Shown here piece after piece: positions 43,183 to 53,700 of a DNA stretch of 64,000 nucleotides. The stretch is from JBBREP01 sp036501845 (GTDB lineage Bacteria; Actinomycetota; Acidimicrobiia; IMCC26256; PALSA-610): contig DASXZO010000108.1 of NCBI GenBank assembly GCA_036501845.1, positions 1 to 64,000 of the forward strand, read 5' to 3'. How positions within the stretch are numbered: the stretch's first letter is position 1; every line of letters begins with the position of its first letter. The notes under the pieces are model-generated. The model was not told where the DNA came from, did not search any database, and worked only from the letters and a program-made list of their open reading frames with translations. A program made the position numbers and the translations under genes.

Positions 43183-44186
43183 GAGTGGCCGACTTGCCCA
43201 CCCCGGCGCTCGTGGTACACGCCGCGGCGTTGGAACAGAACCTCGCCACGATGGCCGCCGCGCGTCCCGGGACGTCGTTGCGCCCGCACGTGAAAGCACA
43301 CAAGTGCACCGCGCTCGCGCGGGCGCAGCACGCCCACGGCCACACCGCTTTCTGTGGCGCGACACCGCTCGAACTGGTCGGCATGGCGCGCGCCGGCCTC
43401 GGCGACGACCTGCTGCTCGCCAACGAGACGGTCGACCACGAGCGCTTGCGCGCCCTCGCCGCGCTCGACGCCCGGATCACGATCGCCGTCGACAGCGCCG
43501 CCACCATCGATGCCGCCGCTGCGGCCGGCCTGCGCGAGGTGCTCGTCGACGTGAACGTGGGCATGCCGCGCTGCGGCTGCGCGCCCGACGACGCCGGACG
43601 CATTGCCGAACTCGCGCGCGCCCGCGGGCTCGAGGTGCGCGGCGTGATGGGCTACGAGGGCCATGCAGTCGGCATCGCCGACAGCACCGAGCGGCGCGAC
43701 ACCGCGGCCACGAGCATGGACCAACTGCGCCGCGCGCACGCGGTGGTCGGTGGCGACGTCGTGTCGGCCGGCGGCACCGGCACCTACGACATGAGCGACC
43801 TTCCCACCGAAATCCAAGCCGGCTCGTACGCGCTGATGGACACCGCCTACGCCGCGCTCGGCTTGCCGTTCGGCAACGCGCTGCACGTCGTGGCCACCGT
43901 GATCTCGGTATCGCGGAAATTTGCGGTGGCCGACTGTGGGCTCAAGGCGCTCGGGATGGACCACGGCAACCCGATCGTCGATGCGGGACCGGTGTGGTTC
44001 TGTTCGGACGAGCACGTGACGTTCGGTATCGACGACGGTGTGATCGCGGTCGGCCGGCGCGTGCTGGTGACGCCCGCGCACGTGGATCCCACCGTGGCGT
44101 ATCACGCGACCCTGCACATCGCCGACGGGGCTGGACTCGACGCCACCGTGGTCGACCACTGGGCGGTCGACCTCAGGGGCTGGTGA
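43179..44186 (+). CDS. PLP-dependent fold-III enzyme (D-threonine aldolase/alanine racemase-like)
   Basis: A 335-residue protein of the D-threonine aldolase group: LPTPALVVHAAALEQNLATMAA, the PLP Lys in LRPHVKAHKCTALAR, VDVNVGMPRCG, MGYEGHAVG, SAGGTGTYDMS and the C-terminal DEHVTFGI and PAHVDPTVA, the last with metal-ligand-like His. It likely acts on beta-hydroxy-D-amino acids or related amines. ATG at 43179 is coupled to the membrane gene (ATGA). Confidence 0.88.
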   Translation: MRVADLPTPALVVHAAALEQNLATMAAARPGTSLRPHVKAHKCTALARAQHAHGHTAFCGATPLELVGMARAGLGDDLLLANETVDHERLRALAALDARITIAVDSAATIDAAAAAGLREVLVDVNVGMPRCGCAPDDAGRIAELARARGLEVRGVMGYEGHAVGIADSTERRDTAATSMDQLRRAHAVVGGDVVSAGGTGTYDMSDLPTEIQAGSYALMDTAYAALGLPFGNALHVVATVISVSRKFAVADCGLKALGMDHGNPIVDAGPVWFCSDEHVTFGIDDGVIAVGRRVLVTPAHVDPTVAYHATLHIADGAGLDATVVDHWAVDLRGW

Positions 44187-44243
44187 TCTTCACCACTGCG
44201 ACGGGTACGTTGCCGCGTGCCGACCACACCACGAAGGGGTCCG

Positions 44244-45683
44244 ATGTCCACCGATGATCTCGCCTTGCTCGACGCGACTGCACAGGCGGAGCTCGTGCGT
44301 ACGAAACAAGCGTCGCCCGCGGAACTCGTCGACGCCGCGATCGCGCGCATCGAGGCGCTCAACCCGACGCTGAACGCGGTGATTCACGAACGCTTCGACA
44401 AGGCACGCGACGCTGCACGCGGCACGCTGCCCGACGGGCCGTTCCGTGGCGTGCCGGTGCTGTTCAAAGACCTGATGTGCGCGGTCGAAGGCGACCCCTA
44501 CCACGAGGGCTCCAACCTGCTGAAGCGGCACGGCTTTCGCGCCACGCACACCGACCATCTCGCGCAGCGCTATCTCGAAGCGGGCTTTGTGTATCTCGGG
44601 CGCACGAACACACCCGAGTTCGGCCTCGTTCCCACCACCGAGCCCGACGCGTACGGCGCGGCGCGCAACCCCTGGAACGTCGAGCGCACCACGGGCGGCT
44701 CGAGCGGCGGGTCCGGTGCCGCGGTGGCGAGCGGCATGGTGCCGGTCGCGCACGCCAACGATGGTGGCGGTTCGATCCGGATCCCTGCTTCGTGCAACGG
44801 CCTCGTCGGGCTGAAACCGAGCCGGGGCCGCACCTCACCCGGCCCCGCCGCGGGCCATCTGTCGGGCCCGCTGATCGTCGAGCTGGCAGTGACGCGCACC
44901 GTGCGCGACGCGGCCGCGCTGCTCGACGCGCTCGGCCAACCATTCCCGGGCCAGACGGTGGTCGCACCGTCGCCGCGCCGGCCGTTCGCCGAGGAGCTCG
45001 GTGTGGCACCCGGTGCGCTGCGCATCGGCATGCTCACGCACAATCCGCTCGGTATCGGCGATGTCGACCCGCAGGTGGTGCGCGAGACCGAAGCGGCCGG
45101 ACGGCTGCTCGAGACACTGGGCCACTCGGTACAGCTCGACTACCCGAAGCAGATCGAAGATCCGGCGCTGCTCGGCCACTTCACCGCACTGTGGAACGTG
45201 TCGCTCGTGGACACGATCACGCGCTTCGAGCGAGCAGTGGGTGGTCCCGCGGGGCCCGGTGATCTCGAGCCGCTCACCATCGCACTCGCCGACGACGGGC
45301 GCACGGTGAGCGCGCAGACCTTGCTCGATGCGGTCCACGCGATGGAGGAGGTCGCCTTCGCGGCGGGACCGTGGTGGGAGAGCTACGACCTGTTGCTCAC
45401 GCCTACGCTCGCCGAACCGCCGGTGCCGCTCGGCACGTTCGTGGACGACGACACGCCGGTGCTCGGCTTCATGCGCGCCGCCGCGTTCGCACCGTTCTGC
45501 GCGCCGTTCAACATCACCGGTCAGCCGGCGATCTCGCTCCCGCTCGGCACGAGCGACGACGGTCTGCCCATCGGCGTGCATCTCGTGGCCGCGTACGGCC
45601 GGGAAGACCTGCTGGTGCGCGTCGCGTCACAGATCGAACAAGCCGCGCCCTGGGCCGACCGACTTCCAACAATTCACGCGTGA
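44244..45683 (+). CDS. Amidase (amidase-signature family)
   Basis: A 479-residue hydrolase with the Ser-cisSer-Lys triad: Lys75 in VLFKDLM, the Gly-Ser run GGSSGGSGAAVASG near residues 151-164, and Ser177 in GGGSIRIPASCNGLVGLKPS. No GatCAB context, so an independent amidase acting on small amides or nylon-type oligomers is likely. ATG at 44244 with AAGGGG eight bases upstream is chosen. Substrate unknown. Confidence 0.9.
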   Translation: MSTDDLALLDATAQAELVRTKQASPAELVDAAIARIEALNPTLNAVIHERFDKARDAARGTLPDGPFRGVPVLFKDLMCAVEGDPYHEGSNLLKRHGFRATHTDHLAQRYLEAGFVYLGRTNTPEFGLVPTTEPDAYGAARNPWNVERTTGGSSGGSGAAVASGMVPVAHANDGGGSIRIPASCNGLVGLKPSRGRTSPGPAAGHLSGPLIVELAVTRTVRDAAALLDALGQPFPGQTVVAPSPRRPFAEELGVAPGALRIGMLTHNPLGIGDVDPQVVRETEAAGRLLETLGHSVQLDYPKQIEDPALLGHFTALWNVSLVDTITRFERAVGGPAGPGDLEPLTIALADDGRTVSAQTLLDAVHAMEEVAFAAGPWWESYDLLLTPTLAEPPVPLGTFVDDDTPVLGFMRAAAFAPFCAPFNITGQPAISLPLGTSDDGLPIGVHLVAAYGREDLLVRVASQIEQAAPWADRLPTIHA

Positions 45684-45693
45684 AACCGCGCGA

Positions 45694-46524
45694 TCACCCG
45701 CCGACGGACAAGAAGCCGGAGAGGTTTTCCTCGTCCTGCTTGACCTCGTCGATCAGCGACTGCGCCGCATCGGAGGGCAGGCCTAGTGCGGCGAGCGCGA
45801 TCTCGGGGTTGCAGTTGCTCTCGGTGACCGGCTCGATCTCACACGCGATCGAGTCGGCCGCGATGATCACGCGACCGAGCAGCGAATCAACGGTCTGCGG
45901 CGGCATGTGGTGCGTGCCCACCGCGTTCACGAACTCGGTCGGGAACTTCATCACGCCCAACGCGGCCGCACCGACCTCGGCGTGGCTGATCCCGAACTCT
46001 TCGCGCTCGGCGTCGACGAGCGTCACGCCGTCTTCGCCCTGCAGGCGCTCGAGCACAGTGTCGTAGCGGCGCGGTGCGCGGCGGAACACGAGTGCGCTCC
46101 CGAGATCGTGCAGCAGACCCACGGAGAATGCGTCGTTGCCGGGAAGGCCCACACGGCGGGCGACGGCCGACGCCGACGCGGCCGTGAGCACGCAGTGCGG
46201 CCAGAACTCGTCGGGCACCGAACGACCCTTCTCGGAGAACAGGTCGAACGCCGCCGTCGTTGCCAGCGCACGTACCGTGGCGAGCCCGAGCACGGTGACG
46301 GCGCGCCACGCGCTCGACACCTTGCCGGACAGGCCGTAGAACGCGGTGTTGGCGAGACGAATCGCCTGCGTGCTGAGCGCAGGGTCGCTCTCGATCAGAT
46401 GGCCGAGGTCTGCTGCAGACGTGCGCGGATCCTCGAGCATCCACAGCAGTCGCATGGCTGCGCCCGGCTGCACCGGGAGCTGCGTGATCTCGGAGACGAG
46501 ATCGTTCGTGTCCGTGCCACTCAT
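45694..46524 (-). CDS. HDOD-domain signalling protein
   Basis: A 276-residue protein with one HDOD domain: ITQLPVQPGAAMRLLWMLEDP, SDPALSTQAIRLANTAFYGLSGKVSSAWRAVTVLGLATVRAL, VGLLHDLGSALVFR with HD pair, FGISHAEVGAAALGVMKFP and AVGTHH. HDOD proteins act in signalling and often partner with second-messenger enzymes. It lies 46 bp downstream of the GGDEF-type gene in the same direction. ATG at 46524 with GGAG seven bases upstream; an adjacent GTG at 46527 is possible. Confidence 0.87.
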   Translation of the reverse strand: MSGTDTNDLVSEITQLPVQPGAAMRLLWMLEDPRTSAADLGHLIESDPALSTQAIRLANTAFYGLSGKVSSAWRAVTVLGLATVRALATTAAFDLFSEKGRSVPDEFWPHCVLTAASASAVARRVGLPGNDAFSVGLLHDLGSALVFRRAPRRYDTVLERLQGEDGVTLVDAEREEFGISHAEVGAAALGVMKFPTEFVNAVGTHHMPPQTVDSLLGRVIIAADSIACEIEPVTESNCNPEIALAALGLPSDAAQSLIDEVKQDEENLSGFLSVGG

Positions 46525-46570
46525 CACATTTCTCCTCGGCGGTGCCGCGGCGCGCGCTGGTTCTGTTCTG

Positions 46571-47908
46571 TTATCGGTCCTGCAGACGCCGACCTGAGCC
46601 CGCGTCCGCGCGATCGGTGATGCCGGTCACACTTCCCGCGAGCTGGGCCTCGGCTTGCAGGACCGTGTCGGCTGCAGTCGAGTCGGCCGGCGCCATCACG
46701 TAGGTGACCCGGCACGCCGTCTCGAGCACACGGCCCGATGCGACGAGCCTGGTCCGCACGGCTTCGCGCACACGATCGGCCCAACGATCGGCATCATGGT
46801 CGGCGCGGCGCGCCGGGCCCGCGATCGCAAACGTCGCGCCGCTCAGACGGCCGACGATGTCTCGGCGTCGCACCATGCCCTGGAGCGCAAGCGCCACCGC
46901 TCGGAGTGTCGCGTCGCCGGCTTCGTAGCCGTGGGCGCGATTGACCGCGTCGATGCCGCCGACGTGCACGAGCATCAGCGTGAGCGGCCTCGGCACCGCG
47001 TCGAGCGCCGCGAGCAACGCGTGGCGGCCGAGCACACCGGTGAGCGCGTCGCGCGCGAGAAGATCGTTTGCCGCGACGGCACGGTCGTGCAGCACCACTG
47101 CGGTGGCCGCGAGGTCGGCGGCGCGGATCGCCGAGGCCCGCTCCGACGCGGTGAGGAATCGCTTCGATCCGACGAACAGGCACAACACCACCGTCGGTCC
47201 CGGCACGGCCGTGGGAGCACCGTTCGCTCGGTCGGCACCGAGCACGGTCCAGCCGAAGCCGAGACCGTGCTCCACGGCGAGCTCGGCGATACGCCCAGTG
47301 GCCGGCTCGACGTCGACTGCGTCGCTCGCGCTGTCGGGCAGCGGCACGCGAGCCGCGACGCGTGTCCAGGCAGTAGAGAACGTGCTTGCGGCGACGAGCT
47401 CCATCTGGTCGTCGGCGACCCGGTAGAGCGCGGCGCGCGTGCCGGGTGCGCCCGCCTCGGCGAGCCGCACGCTGGCGTCGAACACCGCGGTGAGGTCGTC
47501 GCGATGTTGCAGCACCGCGACGAGCGCGTCGTGCACCGCCACCTCGGCGCGTCCGCGGTCGCGCGAGGTCACGTTGTCGGCGCAGATCACGAGCTCGCCT
47601 TCCGCAGCGGAGCGGCTGCGGCACGCGAACGTGCGGTACGAGCCGTCGAGGTGCGCGCAGCGCAGCGTGACGACCTCGTCGTCGCCCTGGTTCGCGAGCG
47701 CGCTGTCCATGAGCAGCGAGAGTGCGGCGGGCCGATCGTCGGGCGTCACAAGGTCGACGAAGTCCATACCCACTGCGAGCTTGCCGCCGAGCGCGGCATG
47801 GGCCGCCGGCGTGAGCGCGACCACCCGCCCGGCGTCGTCGAGGACGATGCCGACCTGATGACTCAGGCCGTCGAGCACCTCGTCGCGCGGCGGCGCGCCA
47901 TCTTCCAC
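46571..47908 (-). CDS. PAS-GAF-degenerate GGDEF protein
   Basis: A 445-residue protein. Residues about 15-115 look like PAS (VGIVLDDAGRVVALTPAAHAALGG), residues about 120-285 resemble GAF, and the C-terminus is a GGDEF domain opening DALTGVLGRHALL. The GG(D/E)EF active site is degenerate: RLSGATFAIAG stands where RLGGDEF is expected, so cyclase activity is unlikely and a receptor or scaffold role is inferred. GTG at 47908 with GAGG upstream. It may act with the downstream HDOD protein. Confidence 0.85.
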   Translation of the reverse strand: MEDGAPPRDEVLDGLSHQVGIVLDDAGRVVALTPAAHAALGGKLAVGMDFVDLVTPDDRPAALSLLMDSALANQGDDEVVTLRCAHLDGSYRTFACRSRSAAEGELVICADNVTSRDRGRAEVAVHDALVAVLQHRDDLTAVFDASVRLAEAGAPGTRAALYRVADDQMELVAASTFSTAWTRVAARVPLPDSASDAVDVEPATGRIAELAVEHGLGFGWTVLGADRANGAPTAVPGPTVVLCLFVGSKRFLTASERASAIRAADLAATAVVLHDRAVAANDLLARDALTGVLGRHALLAALDAVPRPLTLMLVHVGGIDAVNRAHGYEAGDATLRAVALALQGMVRRRDIVGRLSGATFAIAGPARRADHDADRWADRVREAVRTRLVASGRVLETACRVTYVMAPADSTAADTVLQAEAQLAGSVTGITDRADAGSGRRLQDR

Positions 47909-47979
47909 AGAGATGACCTCGGCTGCCGCGGCGCCTTGTTGAGCGCGCCAGGGCCAGTCGGCCTATGCACTCGACGTGA

Positions 47980-49530
47980 TCAGTCGGGCAGCTCACCGGT
48001 GGGTGACGCCAATGCCACACCCGCACCGGCCGCCGCTTCCGACGGATCGGTGTCCACGAGCGAGCGGCTCGAGTTCACGAACGCGGTGAGGCCACCAGGA
48101 CCGTCCACACCGAGCACGTGCAACGCGCCGAGATACACGACGGTCGCGGCCGCCGCCGCCCCGACCCAACCGGCAAGGCGCTCCACGCCGTACGCGGTGA
48201 AGGCAGCAGCGGTGGCCGACACCGCCACCACCGCCACCGCGCGCCACGGGAGTGGCCACACCGGGAGATCGCGCACCAGGCCCACCAGCAGTACGAGCAC
48301 GAACACCTCGGTGATCACCGTGGCCACCGCCGCGCCCATCACGCCGTGCGCGGCGATCAACCACCAGTTGAGGGCCACGTTCAGCACGAGGCCGAGCAGG
48401 GTGACGATCGGGTACCTGCGGCGGCGGCCGACGCTCACGAGCGTGACGTATGCGATCTGGGTGAGGAAGTTGAGCGCCTGGCCGGCCACGAGCCAGCGCG
48501 CCGGCGCCGCCGCGCGCCCGAATTGGCCGGGGAAGATCGTGTGGATCACCGGTTGCGCGAGCACACCGAACAGCGCGGTGGCGAACGCCGCGACCATCAC
48601 CACGATCACCACGGTTTGGCGCACGATGCCGCGAAACCGCTGGCTATCGGCGGGCCAGGCGCGCACGAGGAGCGGGAGGGCCGCACCCATGAGCGCGGGC
48701 GCGAGGAACGCCAGGAGGTCGGAGAACTTGTAGCCGATGTTGTAGAGCGCGACCGCGTCGCGGCTGCGCACACCCGAGAGCCGCAACGTGAGCATCAGTG
48801 AGTCGACGCGGAAGTACAGCGTGCCGAGCGCAGTGCCGACGGCGAGAGGCGCGGCGTGCGCCACCCAGCGGCGCCATCGACCGAGATCGACGCGCGGCCG
48901 CACCCGGAACGAGTTGCGGATCGCGATCAGGATCACCACGAGCGCGACCGCGTCGCTCAACACATAGGCCACGATGTAGTTGAGGAATGTCCCGGTGCCG
49001 GTCGCGTACAGCACCACGATCACTGCGAGTTGCAACGCCGCGCCAATGACGATCGCGACGCCCACCGCGCGCAACCACAAACGAGCCTGGCACACGCTGA
49101 TGACGGCCCACAGGCCTGACGCGATGAAGAACGAGAGCCCGCCGATCGCGACGCCTTCGATCTCCTGGTGCGTGTACGGCCCCACCACCACGATCAGCAG
49201 CGCCAACAAGTAGCCGACGGTGCCGAGCGCGATCCGGAACACGAAGAAACGCCCGCCGATCTCCTCGAGCTGATCATCGCCTTCGTGCGCGAGGTCGGCG
49301 AGCACCACCCGTGTGGTCTCGAAGTCGGCAAGGAGCCCGAGCAGGCCGAGCAACGTGAACACGAACGCGAACGACCCGTACTTCGCCAGCGACAACGCGT
49401 GGGTCACGAGCACGGTGCCGGCAAGGCTGAACGCGGCTGCGATGGCGCGGCTCGACAGCAGCACTGTGGTGCCGCCCACCAGGGACTTCGACGACCGCGG
49501 GCTCGCGCCGGCCTGGGCCAATGCCTTCAC
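47980..49530 (-). CDS. Polysaccharide/oligosaccharide flippase (Wzx/MOP superfamily)
   Basis: A 516-residue protein with about 12-14 hydrophobic helices. The start VGGTTVLLSSRAIAAAFSLAGTVLVTHALSLAKYGSFAFVFTLLG, with the LSLAKYGS turn, is characteristic of Wzx-type lipid-linked glycan flippases. GTG at 49530, with GGGAGGG just upstream (tight spacing). It is divergent from a glycosyltransferase gene by 68 bp; a cell-surface glycan locus is likely. Confidence 0.85.
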   Translation of the reverse strand: MKALAQAGASPRSSKSLVGGTTVLLSSRAIAAAFSLAGTVLVTHALSLAKYGSFAFVFTLLGLLGLLADFETTRVVLADLAHEGDDQLEEIGGRFFVFRIALGTVGYLLALLIVVVGPYTHQEIEGVAIGGLSFFIASGLWAVISVCQARLWLRAVGVAIVIGAALQLAVIVVLYATGTGTFLNYIVAYVLSDAVALVVILIAIRNSFRVRPRVDLGRWRRWVAHAAPLAVGTALGTLYFRVDSLMLTLRLSGVRSRDAVALYNIGYKFSDLLAFLAPALMGAALPLLVRAWPADSQRFRGIVRQTVVIVVMVAAFATALFGVLAQPVIHTIFPGQFGRAAAPARWLVAGQALNFLTQIAYVTLVSVGRRRRYPIVTLLGLVLNVALNWWLIAAHGVMGAAVATVITEVFVLVLLVGLVRDLPVWPLPWRAVAVVAVSATAAAFTAYGVERLAGWVGAAAAATVVYLGALHVLGVDGPGGLTAFVNSSRSLVDTDPSEAAAGAGVALASPTGELPD

Positions 49531-49598
49531 ACCCTCCCGTGATCGCGGCCTCGTGAATCGTAGAGGCGGCCGTCGGCCACCATCCGTAGCATCGGCCG

Positions 49599-50702
49599 AT
49601 GGAGCGCGGCCGGAACCTGCTCGCGGTCGTGCCGGGCAGCTTCGTGTCGGGCGCGGAACTGCTGCTGCTCCGCGACCTCGACGCGGCCCGGAGCGCGGGC
49701 TGGGGCGTGCGCGTCGCGTGCAGCGACGGGCCCCTCGTGGAACGGCTGGCCCACTGCGATATCGAGCGAATCGCGATCCCCGATCTACGCCTCGGCGAAG
49801 GTCCGAAGCCGCTCGCCGCAGGCCGGCTCGCCAGCACCACGCTCGGCGCGGCGCGGGCACTACGACGCGATCGGCGGTCGTCGGAGCTCCTGCTCGTCAA
49901 CGGCGTGAACGCGCTCCCGGCGGCAGTGCTCGCGCGCCAAGGCCGGCCTGTGGTGCTGTTCGCACACGACGTGCTGGTGCGCCGCGACCGCCTCACGCTG
50001 GCGCGCCTCGCCCGCCGCGCGGTGCGCGGCGCAATCGCGGTGTCCGACGCGACCGCACAACCCTTGCGCGCGCTGGGCATGAACGCCACGGTCGCGCGCC
50101 AGGGCACCGAGTGGCCGGTTGCGCCCGCGCAGCCCAGTGCCGAACCCGTGCGCATCGGCATCGCCGCCGCGCTCAGTGAGTGGAAGGGCCATCGCGTGGT
50201 GCTCGACGCGGTTGCCCGTATGGAGCACCGTGAGGTCGCGCTCGAGATCATGGGCGCGGCACCCCCGAAGGAGCGCGTGTATGAAGCCGAGTTGCGTATC
50301 GGCGCGGCCCAACCGGCGCTCGACGGCCGCGTGCATTTCCTCGGCTTCGTCGCCGATCCACTCACACGCATGCGCACCTGGACGGCTGCGGTGGTCGCGA
50401 GCACCGAGCCCGAAGCGGGCCCGCTCGTGGCCCTCGAAGCAATGAGCATCGGGGTGCCCGTGGTGGCCACCGATCACGGCGGGGTGCGTGAGGTGCTCGG
50501 CGACGCAGGCGTGCTCGTGCCAGCCGGCAACGCGGCGGCGCTTGCCAACGCACTCGACCGCCTCCTCGGCGACGCGGTCCTGTACGCGCGCTGCCGCGCC
50601 GCCGGGCCCCCGCGCATCGTCGACGAACACCTCACTCGGGCCGAACACGAGCAACGCTTCGTGGCCGCGCTCGATGAGCTCTCGGGAGCAGCGTCGGCGT
50701 GA
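49599..50702 (+). CDS. Glycosyltransferase family 4 protein
   Basis: A 367-residue GT-B enzyme. LLAVVPGSFVSGAELLLLRDL opens the N-terminal Rossmann domain, and the C-terminal one has GIAAALSEWKGHRVVLDA, HFLGFVADP and the STEPEAGPLVALEAMSIGVPVVATDHGGVREVLGDAGVLVPAG donor-binding region with the Glu-x7-Glu pair. Sugar unknown. ATG at 49599; TAGCAT (49587-49592) ends six bases before it. The stop overlaps the lhr start (GTGA). Confidence 0.9.
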   Translation: MERGRNLLAVVPGSFVSGAELLLLRDLDAARSAGWGVRVACSDGPLVERLAHCDIERIAIPDLRLGEGPKPLAAGRLASTTLGAARALRRDRRSSELLLVNGVNALPAAVLARQGRPVVLFAHDVLVRRDRLTLARLARRAVRGAIAVSDATAQPLRALGMNATVARQGTEWPVAPAQPSAEPVRIGIAAALSEWKGHRVVLDAVARMEHREVALEIMGAAPPKERVYEAELRIGAAQPALDGRVHFLGFVADPLTRMRTWTAAVVASTEPEAGPLVALEAMSIGVPVVATDHGGVREVLGDAGVLVPAGNAAALANALDRLLGDAVLYARCRAAGPPRIVDEHLTRAEHEQRFVAALDELSGAASA

Positions 50703-53700
50703 GTGTCGACGCCACCGAATTGTTCTCGCCGGCGACGCGGGCGTGGTTCTCCACCACGTTCGCCGAGCTCACGCCGCCGCAGGCCGAAGGCTGGCCGGTG
50801 ATCGACCGTGGCGATCACACGCTGATCGTGGCGCCCACCGGCTCGGGCAAGACGCTCGCCGCGTTCCTCGCCGCGATCGACCGGCTCACCACCGAGCCGG
50901 TTCCGCCCAAGCTCGAGCGCTGCCGGGTGCTCTACGTGTCGCCGTTGCGCGCGCTTGCGGTCGACATCGACAAGAACTTGCGCGCGCCACTTCGAGGCGT
51001 GGAGCTCGCGGCCGAGCGGCTTGGCGATCCGTGCCACGTGCCGGTCGTGGGCGTACGCACCGGCGACACCGAGAGCAAGGAACGCGCCGCGCTGTTGCGC
51101 ACCCCGCCCGACATCCTCATCACCACGCCCGAATCGCTCTATCTCATGCTCACGTCGCGGGCGCGCGACACATTGCGCTCCGTGCGGTGGGTGATCATCG
51201 ACGAGATCCACGCGCTCGCGGCCACCAAGCGCGGCGCGCATCTTGCTCTGTCGCTCGAGCGGCTGACCGCGATTACCACCTCGCCGCCGCAGCGAATCGG
51301 GCTGTCGGCCACCGTCCGCCCGCTCGACGAGATCGCTCGCTTCCTCGGCGGCTACCACGCCACCGCCCCCGGGGGCGCGAGCGGCACGCGAGCGGGGGTC
51401 GAGCACAGCGCGCGACCCGTCACCATCGTCGATACCGGCACGCGCAAGGAACTCGACCTCGAAGTGATCGTGCCGGTCGACGACATGGCGAACGTCGAGG
51501 CCGCCCGTGAAGACACCGGACCAGGGAGCGGGCCGCCGGAATCAGCAGAGTCCCGCACCAGCATCTGGCCCCACATCCATCCGCTGCTGCTCGACCTCAT
51601 CCGCGAGCACACCACCACGATCGTGTTCACCAACGCGCGCCGCCTCTCGGAGCGACTCGCGGCGCGCCTCAACGAGCTCGCGGGCGAGGAGCTCGTGCGC
51701 GCACACCATGGCTCACTCGCGCGCGAGCAACGCATGCAGGTGGAGGACGACCTCAAGTCGGGCCGGCTGCGCGGCATCATCGCCACCAGCAGTCTCGAGC
51801 TCGGCATCGACATGGGCACCGTCGACCTCGTCGTGCTCGTCGAATCGCCGGGATCGGTCGCGCGTGGCCTGCAGCGGGTTGGTCGTGCCGGCCACCAGGT
51901 GGGCGCGCCGAGCTCGGGCCGCATCTTCCCGAAATGGCGCGGCGACCTGCTCGAGACCGCCGCCGTGGTACGGCGCATGCGGGCCGGGCTCGTCGAGGAG
52001 ATGCGCGTGGTGCACCAGCCGCTCGACGTGCTCGCGCAGCACATCGTGGCCGCGTGCGCCGTCGACTCGTGGGACGTGGACGAACTCCGCGCCCTTGTGC
52101 GGCGCAGCGCCAACTTCGTGAGCCTCACCGACGAGCTGTTCGACAACACGCTCGACCTGCTCGCCGGCCGCTACCCCACCGACGAGTTCTCCGGTCTCCA
52201 GCCGCGTGTGGTGTGGGACCGCATCGGCGGGCGCGTCGAGGCACGCGCCGGCTCGCAGCGCGTTGCCGTCACGAACGCGGGCACCATCCCCGACCGCGGC
52301 CTGTTCAGCGTGTTCATGCCCGACGGCAAACGCGTCGGCGAGCTCGACGAGGAGATGGTGTACGAGAGCCGGCCCGGCGAGGTGTTCGCGCTCGGTGCCA
52401 CCGCGTGGCGTATCGAGGAGATCACGCACGACCGAGTGGTCGTCACCCCCGCGCCTGGTGAGCACGCCAAGTTGCCGTTCTGGAAGGGCGACAAGCCCGG
52501 CCGTCCACTCGAGCTCGGTCGCGCGGTGGGTGCGATCGTGCGCGAGCTGCGGTCGCTCGACGAACCCACTGCGGCGGCGCGCTTGCACGACGACGGCTTC
52601 GACAACCGAGCCGCCACCAATCTGCTCGCCTACCTCGAAGAGCAGCACGAAGCAACCGGAACCGTGCCCGACGACCGCACGATCGTGGTGGAACGCTTCC
52701 CCGACGAGATCGGCGATTGGAGGGTGTGCATCCTCACGCCGTTCGGCGCGCGGGTGCACGCGCCGTGGGCGTTCGCGATCGAGGAGCAACTGGCGCGCAA
52801 CGGCATCGATGCCCCAGCGATGTGGAGCGACGACGGCATCGTGCTGCGCCTCCCCGAGGCCGTCGACCGGGTTCCGCTCGAGTCGATCATGCTCGATGCC
52901 GAGAGTGTGGAACAGCTCGTGGTGGAGCGGCTGCCGTCCACGTCGATGTTCGCGTCGCGCTTCCGCGAGAACGCGGCGCGCGCGTTGCTGCTGCCGCGCC
53001 GCGACCCGCGCAAGCGCACACCGCTCTGGATGCAACGCCAGCGGGCCGGCGACCTCCTCGAAGTCGCGGCGCGCTACCCGGCCTTCCCGATGCTGCTGGA
53101 GACCACGCGCGAGTGCCTGCGCGACGTGTTCGACCTGCCCGCGCTGCGCGAAGTGCTGCACGACGTGCAGACACGCAAAGTGCGAGTGGTCGAGGCCGAC
53201 ACACCGCGCGCGTCGCCGTTCGCGCAGTCGCTGCTGTTCGGCTGGATCGCGGTGTACATGTACGAGGGCGACGCGCCCATCGCCGAACGTCGGGCGGCCG
53301 CGCTCGCACTCGACCGCGGCCTGCTGCGCGAGCTGCTCGGCTCGGAAGACCTGCGCGAGCTGCTCGACCCGGCCGCGATCGCCGACCTCGAGCTCGAGTT
53401 GCAGCGACTCGCGCCCGACCGCCACGCCCGAGCGCTCGACGGCGTCGCCGACCTGTTACGCGGCATCGGCGACCTGCGCGTCGACGAGGTGGCCGCCCGC
53501 ACAGACGGTGACGTCGCGCCGTGGCTCGAACGGCTCGTCGAAACCCGGCGGGCCATCCGTGTGCGCATCGCCGGTGAGGAGCGGTTCGCCGCGGCCGAGG
53601 ACGCGGCCCGCCTGCGCGACGCGCTCGGCTGCGCGCTGCCACCCGGCCTGCCCGCGGCGTTCACCGACCCGGTCGAGCGGCCGCTCGACGAGCTCGTGGC

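Noticed and set aside
46655..48733. A 692-codon open frame on the forward strand
   Set aside because: It is antisense to the GGDEF-type and flippase genes, has low-complexity Arg/His/Ala-rich translation and no recognisable motif; long antisense frames are expected at this G+C content.
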